DNA of 64,000 bases from Sporosarcina oncorhynchi (GCF_033304615.1 NZ_CP129118.1:3406001-3470000); one strand, 5' to 3'; shown: positions 35,284 through 44,062, counted from the stretch's first letter. Notes: generated by a model not told the origin, from the letters alone. Program-made: numbers and translations.

Positions 35284-37335
35284 ATGAAACCACCTATTGC
35301 AAAACACATTCCACATCCCCACGAACTGCATGGCGATGTGCGCGAAGATGATTATTATTGGATGAAAGATAAAGAAAACCCAGAGGTCATTCAATACTTG
35401 GAGGATGAAAACCGTTATTACAAAGAAATTATGGAACCGTTGAAAGACAGTACGGAGCAGATCTATCAAAGCATGATGGATCGAGTGCCTGATTCTGAAG
35501 TGGATGTCCCCATTCAACGTGGTCCGTATTTCTATTATTCCCTACTGGACAAAGCGAAACAATATCCGATTTTCGCGCGCAAGAAAGCGGAAAGCCGCGA
35601 CCATTTGGATGAAGCATCAGAAGAAATTGTGCTCGATTTAAATGACCTCGCTACACAGAGTGACTATTTAAATGTGACTGTGCAACGTATGAGTTCCGAT
35701 CATACTCGCCTTGCCTATTTAGAAAACCGAGACGGTACAGACCGCTATACGGTGTTTGTGAAAGATATGGCAACGGGCGAGCTATTACCAGACCGAATTG
35801 CAGATGTATTTTTATATGGTAGTTTGGAATGGAGCGATTGCGGAAATTATCTCTTTTATATTACAGTCGATGAAAACCAGCGTCCTTCTCAATTATGGCG
35901 ACACCGTTTAGGTGAAGATACAAAAAGTGATGAAATGCTTTACGAAGAGACGGATGATACATTTTCTTTGTATATGGATAAATCACAGAGCGGTAAATTC
36001 ATCTTCATTTATTCAGGGTCGAAAACGACAAGTGAAGTGCGTATGCTTGACGCCGCTTCTCCGCTATCATCATTGCAAGTGTTGGATGCGCGCCATGAAG
36101 GCATTCTGTACCAAGTCGAACATTGGGAAGATGACTTGCTCATCTTGACAAACGAAGGGGCAACGAACTTCCAGCTCCTACGTTGTCCACTCACGGATAT
36201 TCACGCACGGGCAAATGTTATGCCTTACAACGAAGACCGTTATTTGCAGGCAGTATACCCGTTTCACGATAAGCTGCTTGTAGCAGGTCGGGAGAATGGA
36301 TTGACGCAAGTGTGGGTGTTGCAAGACGATTCGTTAGAGCCAATTAGATGGGATGAGCCGTTATATAGCGTATCGGTTTTATCCAATCAGAGTTATGACA
36401 CGACTGAAGCCTTAATCAGTTATGAATCTTTACTAACACCGGAAACAACATACGGACTGGACTTGCTTTCCGGACAGAAACAGCAGTTGCAAGTGGCACC
36501 CGTCAGCGGTGAATATGATCCTGCTCGCTTCCGCCAAGAGCATTTGTGGGCTACGGCAGAAGACGGTGTCAAGGTACCGATGACGATGGTCTATCGCGAA
36601 GGCGCGCTCGATAACGGACCCGCTCCGCTCATTTTACACGCCTATGGTTCATACGGATCCAATAGTGATCCATACTTCAATCCATATCGACTTCCGCTCC
36701 TTGAAAAAGGGATTGTGTTTGTCACAGCACAAGTACGCGGCGGTTCCGAAATGGGATGGAACTGGTATGAAGACGGAAAGATGGAGAACAAACGGAACAC
36801 GTTCACCGACTTCATAGCTGCTGCAAAGCATCTTATCGATGAAAACTACACGACCAAGGATCAACTAGCTGCGCGCGGAGGCAGTGCAGGAGGATTACTT
36901 GTAGGGGCTGTTGCCAATATGGCAGGCGACCTGTTCCAAGTCATCGTTCCTGAAGTGCCATTCGTCGACGTTGTCACAACGATGCTCGATACAACCATCC
37001 CCCTAACTACTTTAGAATGGGATGAATGGGGAAATCCACAGAAAAAGGATGACTATTTCTACATGAAATCCTATAGTCCTTATGACAATGTCGAAGCGAA
37101 AGAGTATCCGAATCTATATATCACAACCGGACTCAACGATCCACGTGTCGGGTACTGGGAACCAGCGAAATGGGTTGCGCGTCTGCGCGAGCTTAAAACG
37201 GATGACAACACCCTCGTTATGAAAACGAATATGGGTGCAGGCCATTTTGGAGAATCCGGCCGTTTTAATCATTTGAAGGAAGCTGCTGCCTGTTACGCGT
37301 TCATGCTGGACAAGATTGGCGCGAATCAGAAGTGA
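35284..37335 (+). CDS. ptrB: Oligopeptidase B (S9A prolyl oligopeptidase family)
   Basis: A 683-residue cytosolic serine peptidase cleaving short peptides after Arg or Lys. N-terminal seven-bladed propeller (~75-400) preceded by the family start HGDVREDDYYWMKDKENPEV; C-terminal alpha/beta hydrolase with nucleophile GGSAGGLL, Asp in NDPRVGYWEP and His in GAGHFGESGR. ATG 35284 has GAGGAG seven bases upstream (a TTG just before it is in frame). Bases 35976-36013 of this gene recur, with one change, at 38023-38060. A hairpin at 37343-37373 follows the stop. Confidence 0.93.
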   Translation: MKPPIAKHIPHPHELHGDVREDDYYWMKDKENPEVIQYLEDENRYYKEIMEPLKDSTEQIYQSMMDRVPDSEVDVPIQRGPYFYYSLLDKAKQYPIFARKKAESRDHLDEASEEIVLDLNDLATQSDYLNVTVQRMSSDHTRLAYLENRDGTDRYTVFVKDMATGELLPDRIADVFLYGSLEWSDCGNYLFYITVDENQRPSQLWRHRLGEDTKSDEMLYEETDDTFSLYMDKSQSGKFIFIYSGSKTTSEVRMLDAASPLSSLQVLDARHEGILYQVEHWEDDLLILTNEGATNFQLLRCPLTDIHARANVMPYNEDRYLQAVYPFHDKLLVAGRENGLTQVWVLQDDSLEPIRWDEPLYSVSVLSNQSYDTTEALISYESLLTPETTYGLDLLSGQKQQLQVAPVSGEYDPARFRQEHLWATAEDGVKVPMTMVYREGALDNGPAPLILHAYGSYGSNSDPYFNPYRLPLLEKGIVFVTAQVRGGSEMGWNWYEDGKMENKRNTFTDFIAAAKHLIDENYTTKDQLAARGGSAGGLLVGAVANMAGDLFQVIVPEVPFVDVVTTMLDTTIPLTTLEWDEWGNPQKKDDYFYMKSYSPYDNVEAKEYPNLYITTGLNDPRVGYWEPAKWVARLRELKTDDNTLVMKTNMGAGHFGESGRFNHLKEAAACYAFMLDKIGANQK

Positions 37336-37342
37336 GAATGCC

Positions 37343-37373
37343 AAATCCCCCGTGCTGACTGCATGGGGGATTT
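37343..37373. terminator. Probable terminator between ptrB and convergent gene
   Basis: AAATCCCCCGTGC (37343-37355) pairs with GCATGGGGGATTT (37361-37373), one G-T pair. The T-run is poor (TTTGTATG), so strength is uncertain. Confidence 0.6.
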
Positions 37374-37397
37374 GTATGTACGCAGGTTCTTTGGGTT

Positions 37398-37787
37398 TTA
37401 TTCGACAATCAAAAACTGGTTGCCCTCCGTCACATAACGATGCGAGCCAAACTCCCTGGAAAGGACTACTGTTTTCACCGCATGCTTCTTATGCGCAAAC
37501 ACTAAAAGGAACCGATCATCAAGCATATCAATTCCACCGTTATCGCCTTTAAACCGGATTCCCATGGTCGCATCCATTTCCTCTTTGGAAGTATACGGAC
37601 CGAACACGGCAACCTGATCCCATTCAAATGAGGTCAATTCCGCCAGATCCACTCTTTCCTCCCCCTGTTTCAGCAAATCACCGATCTTTTCAGCCAGAAT
37701 TAGATCCTGACTAGCCCGGTGGGAAAAGAACTCTATCGCCACAAACAGCAACCCGATCACCAGCAGGATGTAAATGATCTTTTTCAT
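37398..37787 (-). CDS. Hypothetical membrane-anchored protein
   Basis: A 129-residue protein starting MKKIIYILLVIGLLFVAIEF, a signal anchor, followed by an extracellular mixed alpha/beta domain (WDQVAVFGPYTSKEEMDATM, FLLVFAHKKHAVKTVVLSRE). Small proteins of this form occur in Bacillales; I do not recognise a named family. The start ATG 37787 has GGAG ten bases upstream; the frame extends 22 codons further without a site and into a divergent fragment. Confidence 0.7.
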   Translation of the reverse strand: MKKIIYILLVIGLLFVAIEFFSHRASQDLILAEKIGDLLKQGEERVDLAELTSFEWDQVAVFGPYTSKEEMDATMGIRFKGDNGGIDMLDDRFLLVFAHKKHAVKTVVLSREFGSHRYVTEGNQFLIVE

Positions 37788-37790
37788 TAA

Positions 37791-37940
37791 ATGGATTCTC
37801 CATTCTCTTTTTCCGTTTGGGAATATGACGATGAATCCGTGATTGGGTTGCATTGGTATGGCTTAGAGATTCGCGGGATCGGGTGGTTGGCTGTTGATGG
37901 AGAGCATTTAATGGAATTTAAGGAGGAACGTGTAATGTAG
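37791..37940 (+). pseudogene. 49-codon open frame, probable gene fragment
   Basis: An open frame from ATG 37791 to TAG 37940 reads as a plausible protein (VWEYDDESVIGLHWYGLEIR, AVDGEHLMEFKEERVM) with normal codon choice, but no ribosome site precedes it and it starts three bases from a divergent gene. It contains AAGGAGG at 37920-37926 near its end, correctly placed to serve as ribosome site for the next frame at 37941. I interpret it as the 3' end of a decayed gene; a small intact gene is possible. Family not recognised. Confidence 0.4.
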
Positions 37941-38070
37941 ATGTCTCAGTTTTCATTCCTCGTATCGGATCGTCCCCTCAAAAAAGTGGATCACAGCGGT
38001 ATTGCTGAATTAACCGTACGGAGGATAAATCACAGAGCGATAAATTCATCTTCATTTATTTATTGGCGTA
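37941..38070 (+). pseudogene. Truncated gene start fused to a copied ptrB segment
   Basis: ATG 37941 has AAGGAGG at 37920-37926 and begins protein-like (MSQFSFLVSDRPLKKVDHSG, IAELTVR). At 38023-38060 the sequence switches to a 38-base copy of ptrB (35976-36013; one mismatch), after which the frame runs into a terminator. The gene therefore seems cut off after about 27 codons. The product family is not recognised. Confidence 0.45.
38023..38060 (+). repeat. 38-base duplicate of an internal ptrB segment
   Basis: Bases 38023-38060 match 35976-36013 within ptrB at 37 of 38 positions (G to A at the eighteenth). The frame relative to ptrB is not preserved into any functional protein. Such a match is far beyond chance in 64 kb. 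Confidence 0.9.
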
Positions 38071-38071
38071 C

Positions 38072-38115
38072 AAAAAAAACACGAGATTATCTACGTTCGA
38101 TGTCCCGTGTTTTTT
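38072..38115. terminator. Bidirectional terminator downstream of the SDR gene
   Basis: AAAAAAACACG (from 38072) pairs with CGTGTTTTTT (to 38115) around a ~20-base loop, with A-tract and T-tract on either side. It serves the leftward SDR gene ending at 38145 and probably stops transcription from the remnant. Confidence 0.7.
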
Positions 38116-38144
38116 CTATATCTATTTTCTTCTTGGTATAGAGC

Positions 38145-38870
38145 TTAAAATGGATTAGTAGCGATGAAGCTTGCTGTTTTCACATATACACGCGGGCTTA
38201 ATTTTAATTGATTTACGACAAATTCAGCAATGTCTTCCGCTTGTATTAATTTGGACTCATCGTTTTCTTTAATTAAGTTTAAATCAAGTGCTAAATCAGT
38301 TGCTACAGTACTAGGTGTCAAAGTTGAAACACGAATATTATTGCGTCGCACTTCTTGTGCCAGTGATTCTGTAAAACCAATTACAGCAAATTTTGATGCA
38401 CTGTATGCACTGGAAGTAGCTGCTCCATTTAAACCATTTGTAGATGATATCGTAATGATGTCGCCTGTATTTTTTTCAATTAACTGCGGTAATACAGCAC
38501 GCGTAACATAATACGTACCCATTAAGTTCACATCGAGTATGTTCTTCCATTCCTCAGGGTCCATTTCCATGACCGTACCGAATGTTGCAATACCTGCATT
38601 ATTTATTAAAATATCAGCCGGGCCTAAATCTTTTGTTAATGATGCTATCGCTGCATCTACTTGCTCTTTTGACGAGACATCAGCCGTTGCGTAAGCTACT
38701 TTCACTCCGTAACTTTCAATGTCTGCAGCCACTTCTTTTAAAGCAGACTTTGTTCTCGCAAGTAATCCAATATGGACACCTTCTTTTGCTAAGTGAAGTG
38801 CTATTGCTTTCCCAATACCTCTTGCTGCGCCAGTAACAAATGCTGTTTTTCCATTTAATGATTGTGCCAT
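38145..38870 (-). CDS. Short-chain dehydrogenase/reductase (FabG-like)
   Basis: A 241-residue classical SDR: NAD(P)-binding TGAARGIGKAIA (~residues 13-24), NNAG (~91), catalytic Ser in TISSTNG, and YSASK (Tyr/Lys pair, ~157-161). The RT pair after strand two (LLARTKSAL) suggests NADPH preference. It resembles 3-oxoacyl-ACP reductase paralogues annotated fabG, but it is not in a fatty-acid operon, so its substrate is open. The start ATG 38870 has AAAGGAG upstream. Monocistronic. Confidence 0.88.
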   Translation of the reverse strand: MAQSLNGKTAFVTGAARGIGKAIALHLAKEGVHIGLLARTKSALKEVAADIESYGVKVAYATADVSSKEQVDAAIASLTKDLGPADILINNAGIATFGTVMEMDPEEWKNILDVNLMGTYYVTRAVLPQLIEKNTGDIITISSTNGLNGAATSSAYSASKFAVIGFTESLAQEVRRNNIRVSTLTPSTVATDLALDLNLIKENDESKLIQAEDIAEFVVNQLKLSPRVYVKTASFIATNPF

Positions 38871-39077
38871 TTTTATGGACTCCTTTCATATCTACTATGT
38901 CTGTCCTGTCATTATACCCGTTGAGTTGTTCCCTAGCATGAATGAGAACTTATGATGCAGTAAGAATCACTATTGACATCAGTTAGTTAACATCGATAAT
39001 TTAAACAGTATGTTTTTCCCAAAATATAAACTAATGCATTTTGATATTCATGTAACAGTAAATTTAAAGTGGCCTTG

Positions 39078-39968
39078 TTAATTTAACCTGCTAGTTAGCC
39101 TTTTTCGCTGGTATGTAGATAAGACTACCCCGCCTACTATAAAGAGTGACCCTAACATTTCTGCTCCCGTTATAGGTTTGTATAGTAATATTAAGCCCAT
39201 TATCATAGCAACAAACGGTTCCAAATTAGATAAGATTGAAGCTTTTGAAGCATCAACATATCTAATGTTGCTATTCCAAATCAACGTCGCTATTCCGTGC
39301 ACAACAACAGCCGTTACGATCAATAAAGACCAATCCGACACTTTAGAACTTATTATGATGGGCGTATCAAGTATAAAAACAAAAGGAATTGACACAATCA
39401 AGCCGACAATGTTTGAATATAAAGTTATGGAAAGCGGATCAATTCGATTGGAAAGAATCCTCGTCATAATAATCATAATAGCGAATGTCACCATCGTAAT
39501 CACGATCCAATATAAACCTTTATCGATATGCAAAGAAGACAAATCCCCTTTTGCAACAACAAAATAAATCCCTATGATCGCAACAATAGATCCCACCAAC
39601 ATTCGAATGGTCAATTTTTCTTTTAAGAAAATGCTAGCCAAAACACCAGTTAAAATAGGCGTAGTTGCCAAAATTAATGCAGACGTCGTTGGATCAGCTG
39701 TTTGTAAACCTTCAAAAAAAGACCACTGATTTATAAAAACACCGATAACCCCTAGAAAGAAAACCGCTAGTACATCGGATTTATTAAGTCGTTTAAAATG
39801 TCCTCTGTAGAAGGATAATCCAATTAAAAAAAGTACTATAAATAGAAGTCTAAGCGTGGTGATCAGTGCTGGAGAGAAATCTTGGACTAATATCTTCCCA
39901 AAAACAAAATTGCTTCCCCACACGATTACACAAAAAGTTAGCCAAGCGTATGCTTTCAACCTATTCAT
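39078..39968 (-). CDS. DMT-family transporter (EamA domains)
   Basis: A ~296-residue inner membrane protein with ten spans in two EamA repeats (~residues 8-135 and 145-285). Landmarks are VWGSNFVFGKIL at the N-terminus, the repeat-end TPILTGVLASIFLKEKLT and the second-repeat SNLEPFVAMIMGLILLYKP. Family members export amino acids or other metabolites; substrate unknown. Of the two adjacent ATG codons (39971, 39968) the second is better spaced from the GGTGGAAGG site. Confidence 0.85.
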   Translation of the reverse strand: MNRLKAYAWLTFCVIVWGSNFVFGKILVQDFSPALITTLRLLFIVLFLIGLSFYRGHFKRLNKSDVLAVFFLGVIGVFINQWSFFEGLQTADPTTSALILATTPILTGVLASIFLKEKLTIRMLVGSIVAIIGIYFVVAKGDLSSLHIDKGLYWIVITMVTFAIMIIMTRILSNRIDPLSITLYSNIVGLIVSIPFVFILDTPIIISSKVSDWSLLIVTAVVVHGIATLIWNSNIRYVDASKASILSNLEPFVAMIMGLILLYKPITGAEMLGSLFIVGGVVLSTYQRKRLTSRLN

Positions 39969-40046
39969 CATCCTTCCACCAACCAAATGCCAACTGTCCT
40001 ATTCTATACGTATGAAAGCTTTCCGTATAGATTTTTGTTTGAATTG

Positions 40047-40166
40047 ATGAATGTAGGTTGGCCTATCTGTAAAGGATTAAAACGTAGGAAGAGGATTGAA
40101 GTGCTCTTGGAAAGCGAAATAGACAGTATTTTAAATTTGGATACCTCTTTGTATGCCAATCATTAA
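40047..40166 (+). other. 39-codon open frame ending at a terminator
   Basis: ATG 40047 to TAA 40166 encodes a basic-then-acidic peptide (KGLKRRKRIEVLLESEIDSI, LNLDTSLYANH). The stop abuts a strong hairpin terminator, which favours a transcribed unit, yet no ribosome site precedes the ATG. Either a small gene or the tail of a lost one. Family not recognised. Confidence 0.3.
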
Positions 40167-40213
40167 AAAAAGCCGTAACCTACAAGAATAGTCCTTGTTG
40201 GTTACGGCTTTTT
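40166..40213. terminator. Bidirectional terminator downstream of rlmH
   Basis: AAAGCCGTAACCTACAAG pairs with CTTGTTGGTTACGGCTTT (one mismatch), with A- and T-tracts on either side (40166-40213). It lies about 75 bases beyond the rlmH stop. Confidence 0.85.
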
Positions 40214-40286
40214 ATTTGAATAATGATATTTTATTTATTCTGAAGAGCTAATAGATGCTCCCTCTTCAGACTTGAGAAGACCTACG

Positions 40287-40766
40287 TTATTTATGATATG
40301 GTTCATTCCGCATTATTCGAAAAGCCCGATACACTTGCTCTACTAATACTAACTTCATAAGCTGATGCGGGAACGTCATCTTTGAAAATGACAGCAGCTC
40401 ATCTGCTCTTTTTGTGACATCATCATGTAAACCTAGTGATCCACCAATGACGAAAACGATTTTGCTTTTTCCGTACGTCATCAACGATTCGATGTTCGCT
40501 GACAGTGCCTCGGATGTCTTTTGTTTTCCTTCGATTGCTAACGCTATAACATGAGCATCTGCTCCGATTTTTGCGAGTATGCGGTCTGCCTCTTTTTTCT
40601 TCACGATTTCCATATCGGCTTCACTTAATGACTCCGGCGCTTTTTCGTCTGCCACTTCGACAATATCGATTTTTGCGTAAGCTCCAAGTCTTTTCGTGTA
40701 CTCTTCGATTCCCATTTTCAAATATTTTTCTTTTAGTTTGCCAACTGACACAATTGTAATATTCAC
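40287..40766 (-). CDS. rlmH: 23S rRNA (pseudouridine1915-N3)-methyltransferase RlmH
   Basis: A 159-residue SPOUT methyltransferase that methylates pseudouridine 1915 of 23S rRNA (helix 69) on the 70S ribosome. Clear landmarks: [20 protein letters not shown] at the N-terminus, [13 protein letters not shown] (SAM-binding trefoil loop) and the C-terminal [20 protein letters not shown] with NEPYHK. Full family length. GTG start at 40766 with GAGGTGG upstream. B. subtilis YydA is the orthologue, also near the origin. DnaA boxes start just upstream. Confidence 0.97.
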   Translation of the reverse strand: MNITIVSVGKLKEKYLKMGIEEYTKRLGAYAKIDIVEVADEKAPESLSEADMEIVKKKEADRILAKIGADAHVIALAIEGKQKTSEALSANIESLMTYGKSKIVFVIGGSLGLHDDVTKRADELLSFSKMTFPHQLMKLVLVEQVYRAFRIMRNEPYHK

Positions 40767-40845
40767 AGGTTGTCCACCTCTTTTAAAAAGTTATAAACAG
40801 AACTTATACACATATCTACAGTACTTATCTACATATTGTGTCCGA

Positions 40846-41010
40846 CTATCCGTTCGCCACAACATAACTTGCGGGCGTGTCACAGTACTCGCATGTTGTG
40901 GATAACTTATCGTCGATGTCGATTTTTTCGAGGATTGGAAAAGTTTCTTCTGTTGTGATGAATTCTTCTATCACTTGATCTATATGACTTTGACAGCTAT
41001 ATCTTTTCAT
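40846..41010 (-). CDS. CxxH/CxxC small protein (BA_5709 family)
   Basis: A 54-residue protein with an N-terminal C-x-x-H pair (YSCQSHIDQVIEEF) and a C-terminal CEYC pair, predicting one bound zinc ion. Small proteins with exactly this design (TIGR04129 as I recall) sit next to rlmH in many Bacillus relatives, which supports the call. ATG at 41010, stop at 40846. The 80-base space to rlmH would allow co-transcription. Function unknown. Confidence 0.85.
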   Translation of the reverse strand: MKRYSCQSHIDQVIEEFITTEETFPILEKIDIDDKLSTTCEYCDTPASYVVANG

Positions 41011-41093
41011 AATATCCACTTCTTTCTATCCTTATTTTTTACACAATGTTATTCACATTTTTTCATTCTTATCCACATGTCGATAAAGTGAAC

Positions 41094-41136
41094 TTAAAAG
41101 CGGGCAGTATAGCCGTTGTTCTGCTATACCACCCGC
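41094..41136 (-). terminator. Terminator of the walRKHIJ-htrA region
   Basis: On the minus strand GCGGG-TG-GTATAGC pairs with GCTATAC-TG-CCCGC (arms 41123-41136 and 41100-41113), followed by TTTTAAG. It lies 80 bases beyond the htrA stop. Confidence 0.8.
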
Positions 41137-41215
41137 TGTGGATAAACGTTCTGTTACATCCTAATGAAAATTGTAACATTGTATTCAGTTTTATGCTCCC
41201 TTTATTGGGATTTAA

Positions 41216-42490
41216 TCAGAATGTGTTGCCATCCCTTAATTCCATTTCTACTTCTACAAGCTCACCCGCACGATACACTTTCATCTTCATCGTATCGCCT
41301 ACTTCTTTTTCATTGTAAAGATGCTTTCGTAAACCGACCATATCATCGATTTTCTTACCGTCCATCTCTACAATGAGATCATATTGTTGAACACCAGCCG
41401 CTTCTGCAGGTGTATTGCGCATTACTTGCGTAACAATGACGCCATCTTTGACATCATTAGGTAACTTCAATACTTCTTGGCGTTGCGATGAAGGAACGTC
41501 TCTCAAGTTCAATAAGCTGACGCCCATCGTCGGACGATTGACTGTACCTGTCTTTTCAAGGTCTTTGATGATTGGAATTGCAATATTAATAGGAATTGCT
41601 AGCCCGATTCCTTCGACTGTTTCCTGTGTAATTTTCATGGAGTTGATACCGACAAGCTGTCCGGCCAAGTTGATGAGTGCGCCGCCTGAGTTACCGGGGT
41701 TGATGGCTGCGTCTGTCTGAAGGACATCCGCTTGCCAGTCGACTGTGCCGTTATTATCAAAATCAATTGGAATTGACCGATCCTTTCCGGATACAATCCC
41801 CATCGTGACGGATCCCGCGAACCCTAGACCAAGCGGATTACCAATAGCAATAACAGGCTCACCGCGTTTTAAGGCGTCTGAATCGCCGAAGTTGATGACT
41901 GTATTCACATTGGCCGCATCGATTTCCACGACAGCCAAGTCTGTCCACATATCACTGCCAATCAGTTTTCCTTCCACTTTTGTGCCGTCATCGAAAGTGA
42001 TTTCAAGTCCTTGTGAATTCTCGACAACGTGATGATTCGTAACGATGTAAGCTTTATCGCCTACTTTTTTATAAATTACACCCGATCCACTGCCTGATTC
42101 TCTCGTTGTTTCGGTGGCAGACCAGAAATCGCGGACCGTCTGCAGATTAGTAATACCGACGACGGTGTCGGCCACTTCCCCGACGACATCTGTCACGTCC
42201 GTGTTGATGTCGACGGAAAGTTGTTCACTCGTTAGATTGTTGTCATTTGATTGCCCATTTTGAGTGCCTAACGATCCTTCTTCCTTACCTACTGAAGAAT
42301 TCATCAGAAACCAAACAATCAGTCCACCTAGAACCGCTCCGAATAAAGCAGGCAAAAAGCCGCCGCGTCGCTTTACTTTTGGCGGAGTTGAAGTTGGTGG
42401 TTCATAGCGAGGTGGCTCTTCACGTTTTTGTGGATCAATGATTTCAGGATGTTCGTCCTCATGAGGAGGCCGTTGATTATAATCGTCCAT
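41216..42490 (-). CDS. htrC: HtrA-type membrane-anchored serine protease (YycK/HtrC)
   Basis: A 424-residue quality-control protease facing the cell exterior. Order: Pro-rich cytoplasmic N-terminus (~1-40), one membrane span (FLPALFGAVLGGLIVWFLM), trypsin-like domain with catalytic His in YIVTNHHVVEN, Asp in WTDLAVVEID and Ser in NPGNSGGALINL, then a PDZ domain (VTQVMRNTPAEAAGVQQYDL). Full length. In B. subtilis the orthologue follows yycJ directly; here array B (about 770 bases) separates it from walJ, so it may be transcribed independently. AGGAAAGG-type site before the ATG. Confidence 0.92.
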   Translation of the reverse strand: MDDYNQRPPHEDEHPEIIDPQKREEPPRYEPPTSTPPKVKRRGGFLPALFGAVLGGLIVWFLMNSSVGKEEGSLGTQNGQSNDNNLTSEQLSVDINTDVTDVVGEVADTVVGITNLQTVRDFWSATETTRESGSGSGVIYKKVGDKAYIVTNHHVVENSQGLEITFDDGTKVEGKLIGSDMWTDLAVVEIDAANVNTVINFGDSDALKRGEPVIAIGNPLGLGFAGSVTMGIVSGKDRSIPIDFDNNGTVDWQADVLQTDAAINPGNSGGALINLAGQLVGINSMKITQETVEGIGLAIPINIAIPIIKDLEKTGTVNRPTMGVSLLNLRDVPSSQRQEVLKLPNDVKDGVIVTQVMRNTPAEAAGVQQYDLIVEMDGKKIDDMVGLRKHLYNEKEVGDTMKMKVYRAGELVEVEMELRDGNTF

Positions 42491-42623
42491 TCACCTCTTC
42501 CTTTCTATGTACAGATATAGTTACTGTACCCCAATCCGACTGGTAAGAACCAGATTTATGATAGCAACCTGCTTGCTGAAAGATTGTTTTCTTCATTCAG
42601 CAGGTTGATACCGATGTGCGGTA

Positions 42624-43040
42624 GATTTTATGAGCGCTCGACTGGGATTTACGGGCGCGGATTTTGCTTTTATGGGCGCATGACCGGGATTTACGAGCGC
42701 GGATTAGACTTTTACGGGCGCATAACCGGGATTTACGAGCGCGGATTAGATTTTTATGGGCGCATAACCGGGATTTACGAGCGCGGATTAGACTTTTATG
42801 GGCGCATAACCGAGATTTACGAGCGCGGATTAGACTTTTATGGGCGCATGACCAGGATTTACGAGCGCGGGTTTTGCGTTTATGGGCGCATGACCGGGAT
42901 TTACGAGCGCGGATTAGACTTTTATGGGCGCATAACCGGGATTTACGAGCGCGGATTAGATTTTTATGGGCGCATAACCGGGATTTACGAGCGCGGATTA
43001 GACTTTTATGGGCGCATGACGGTACTATTCAGGCGTGTGG
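42624..43040. repeat. Array B1: 21-nt-phased GRGCG repeats (TTTACGAGCGC / TTTATGGGCGC)
   Basis: Nineteen GRGCG cores start at 42632 and recur at exactly 21 bases to 43010; a twentieth, degenerate AGGCG follows at 43031. Cores alternate between ACGAGCGCGGATTAGA and ATGGGCGCATAACCGG contexts, making a 42-base unit repeated about nine times with few substitutions, so the array is young or homogenised. It occupies the 770-base gap between htrA and walJ. The open frames through it (repeating GIYERGLDFYGRIT) come from the 21-base period and have no ribosome site. Confidence 0.95.
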
Positions 43041-43098
43041 AATTGCTGAAAATACCAGTGCACTTATATTATCAACGGATTGAGTCATTCCGGCTCTA

Positions 43099-43175
43099 TG
43101 TTGAGCGAATAAGGCTACAGGTTGAGCGGTTCAAGCCTCAGGTTGAGCGGATACGGCACAAGGTTGAGCAAATCC
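43099..43175. repeat. Array B2: short TTGAGCG run
   Basis: GAGCG cores at 43103, 43124, 43145 and GAGCA at 43166 are each 21 bases apart, with GGTTGAGCGG context as in arrays A and D1. It is out of phase with B1 (93 bases from its last core). A hairpin with CCTCACCC/GGGTGAGG-like arms (CCTCACCCGAAGGCGAGG, 43235-43252) follows before the walJ stop and has a TTTTG tail. Confidence 0.88.
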
Positions 43176-43261
43176 ACCTCGCTATCCCGCAATCAAAGAA
43201 ATCATTTTCTCCTCTCCCGACGAATCCAAAAAACCTCACCCGAAGGCGAGGTTTTGTTCAT

Positions 43262-44050
43262 TCAAACAGGTACAAGCTCTGTTGGCTTTTCGGCATCGGT
43301 GTCAAACAGATGAACAAATTCGCCGGCTCGGATACCGCAGGATTCCAATGTTTGCGAAACGCTCATCCTAGCAAGGTCTTTCATATTGTTGTCTTTGCTT
43401 AAGTGAGATAGGTAAATACTTGTCTCTTTTTCAGCGACGACTTCACTCATGGCGATTGCTGCGTCCTCGTTGGACACGTGACCAACGTCACTTAGAATAC
43501 GTCGCTTCACTGACCATGGATAGCGGCCCATTTGCAACATGCTTACGTCATGATTGCTTTCGAACACATACGCATCGGAAGCTTGGATATGGCCTTTCAT
43601 CCGGTCGCTGACATAGCCTGTATCCGTGATGACGGACAACTTGCGATCGTTCTCGTAAAATACATAGAACATCGGATCGACGGAGTCATGGGACACGGCA
43701 AAAGATTGGATATCGATCGAACCAAATGACATGGACGTTTCCATATCAAAATGAAAACGTTGTTCCAGAGGAATCTCTCCGACAAGGCCATCCATTGCGA
43801 TCCATGTTTTTTCATTCGCATAGATTGGAACTTTATGACGTCTAGCAAGTACACCAATTCCTTTAATATGATCACTATGCTCGTGGGTGACAAAAATACC
43901 GTCTACATTTGCCATTGACCGTCCAATACTAGCGAGTTGTTGCTCCATTCTTTTTGCACTCAGTCCTGCATCGACTAAAAATGCATGATTTTCATTTTCT
44001 ACATATATAGAATTGCCCGTACTGCCGCTTGCGAGCACACTAAAACGCAT
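43262..44050 (-). CDS. walJ: Metallo-beta-lactamase fold hydrolase WalJ (YycJ)
   Basis: A 262-residue cytosolic MBL-fold protein with the metal-binding HEHSDHIKG motif (~residues 58-66), preceded by [12 protein letters not shown] (strand one) and followed by a C-terminal SHLSKDN His. YycJ proteins have nuclease-type features and, in the WalRK operon, affect coordination of cell-wall synthesis with replication. Located at the end of walR-walK-walH-walI-walJ, 12 bases after walI. Full family length. Confidence 0.94.
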   Translation of the reverse strand: MRFSVLASGSTGNSIYVENENHAFLVDAGLSAKRMEQQLASIGRSMANVDGIFVTHEHSDHIKGIGVLARRHKVPIYANEKTWIAMDGLVGEIPLEQRFHFDMETSMSFGSIDIQSFAVSHDSVDPMFYVFYENDRKLSVITDTGYVSDRMKGHIQASDAYVFESNHDVSMLQMGRYPWSVKRRILSDVGHVSNEDAAIAMSEVVAEKETSIYLSHLSKDNNMKDLARMSVSQTLESCGIRAGEFVHLFDTDAEKPTELVPV

Positions 44051-44062
44051 GTTAAAAACTCC

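Larger units (their letters stand above)
40804..41145. promoter_or_regulatory. DnaA-box cluster between rlmH and htrA
   Basis: Five 9-mers fit TTATNCACA: 40804-40812 (TTATACACA), 40897-40905 (minus strand, TTATCCACA), 41049-41057 (TTATTCACA), 41069-41077 (TTATCCACA) and 41137-41145 (minus strand, TTATCCACA). A sixth, TTATCTACA at 40825-40833, has one mismatch. Three perfect TTATCCACA boxes in 250 bases contrast with about 0.5 expected by chance in the whole window. One lies inside the small CxxC gene and one overlaps the base of the htrA terminator. Confidence 0.75.

Noticed and set aside
42584..43402. Open frames of 272 and 139 codons with repeating GIYERGLDFYGRIT or RIRLLWAHNRDL
   Set aside because: Repeat-driven frames in array B; two frames are open at once and neither has a ribosome site.
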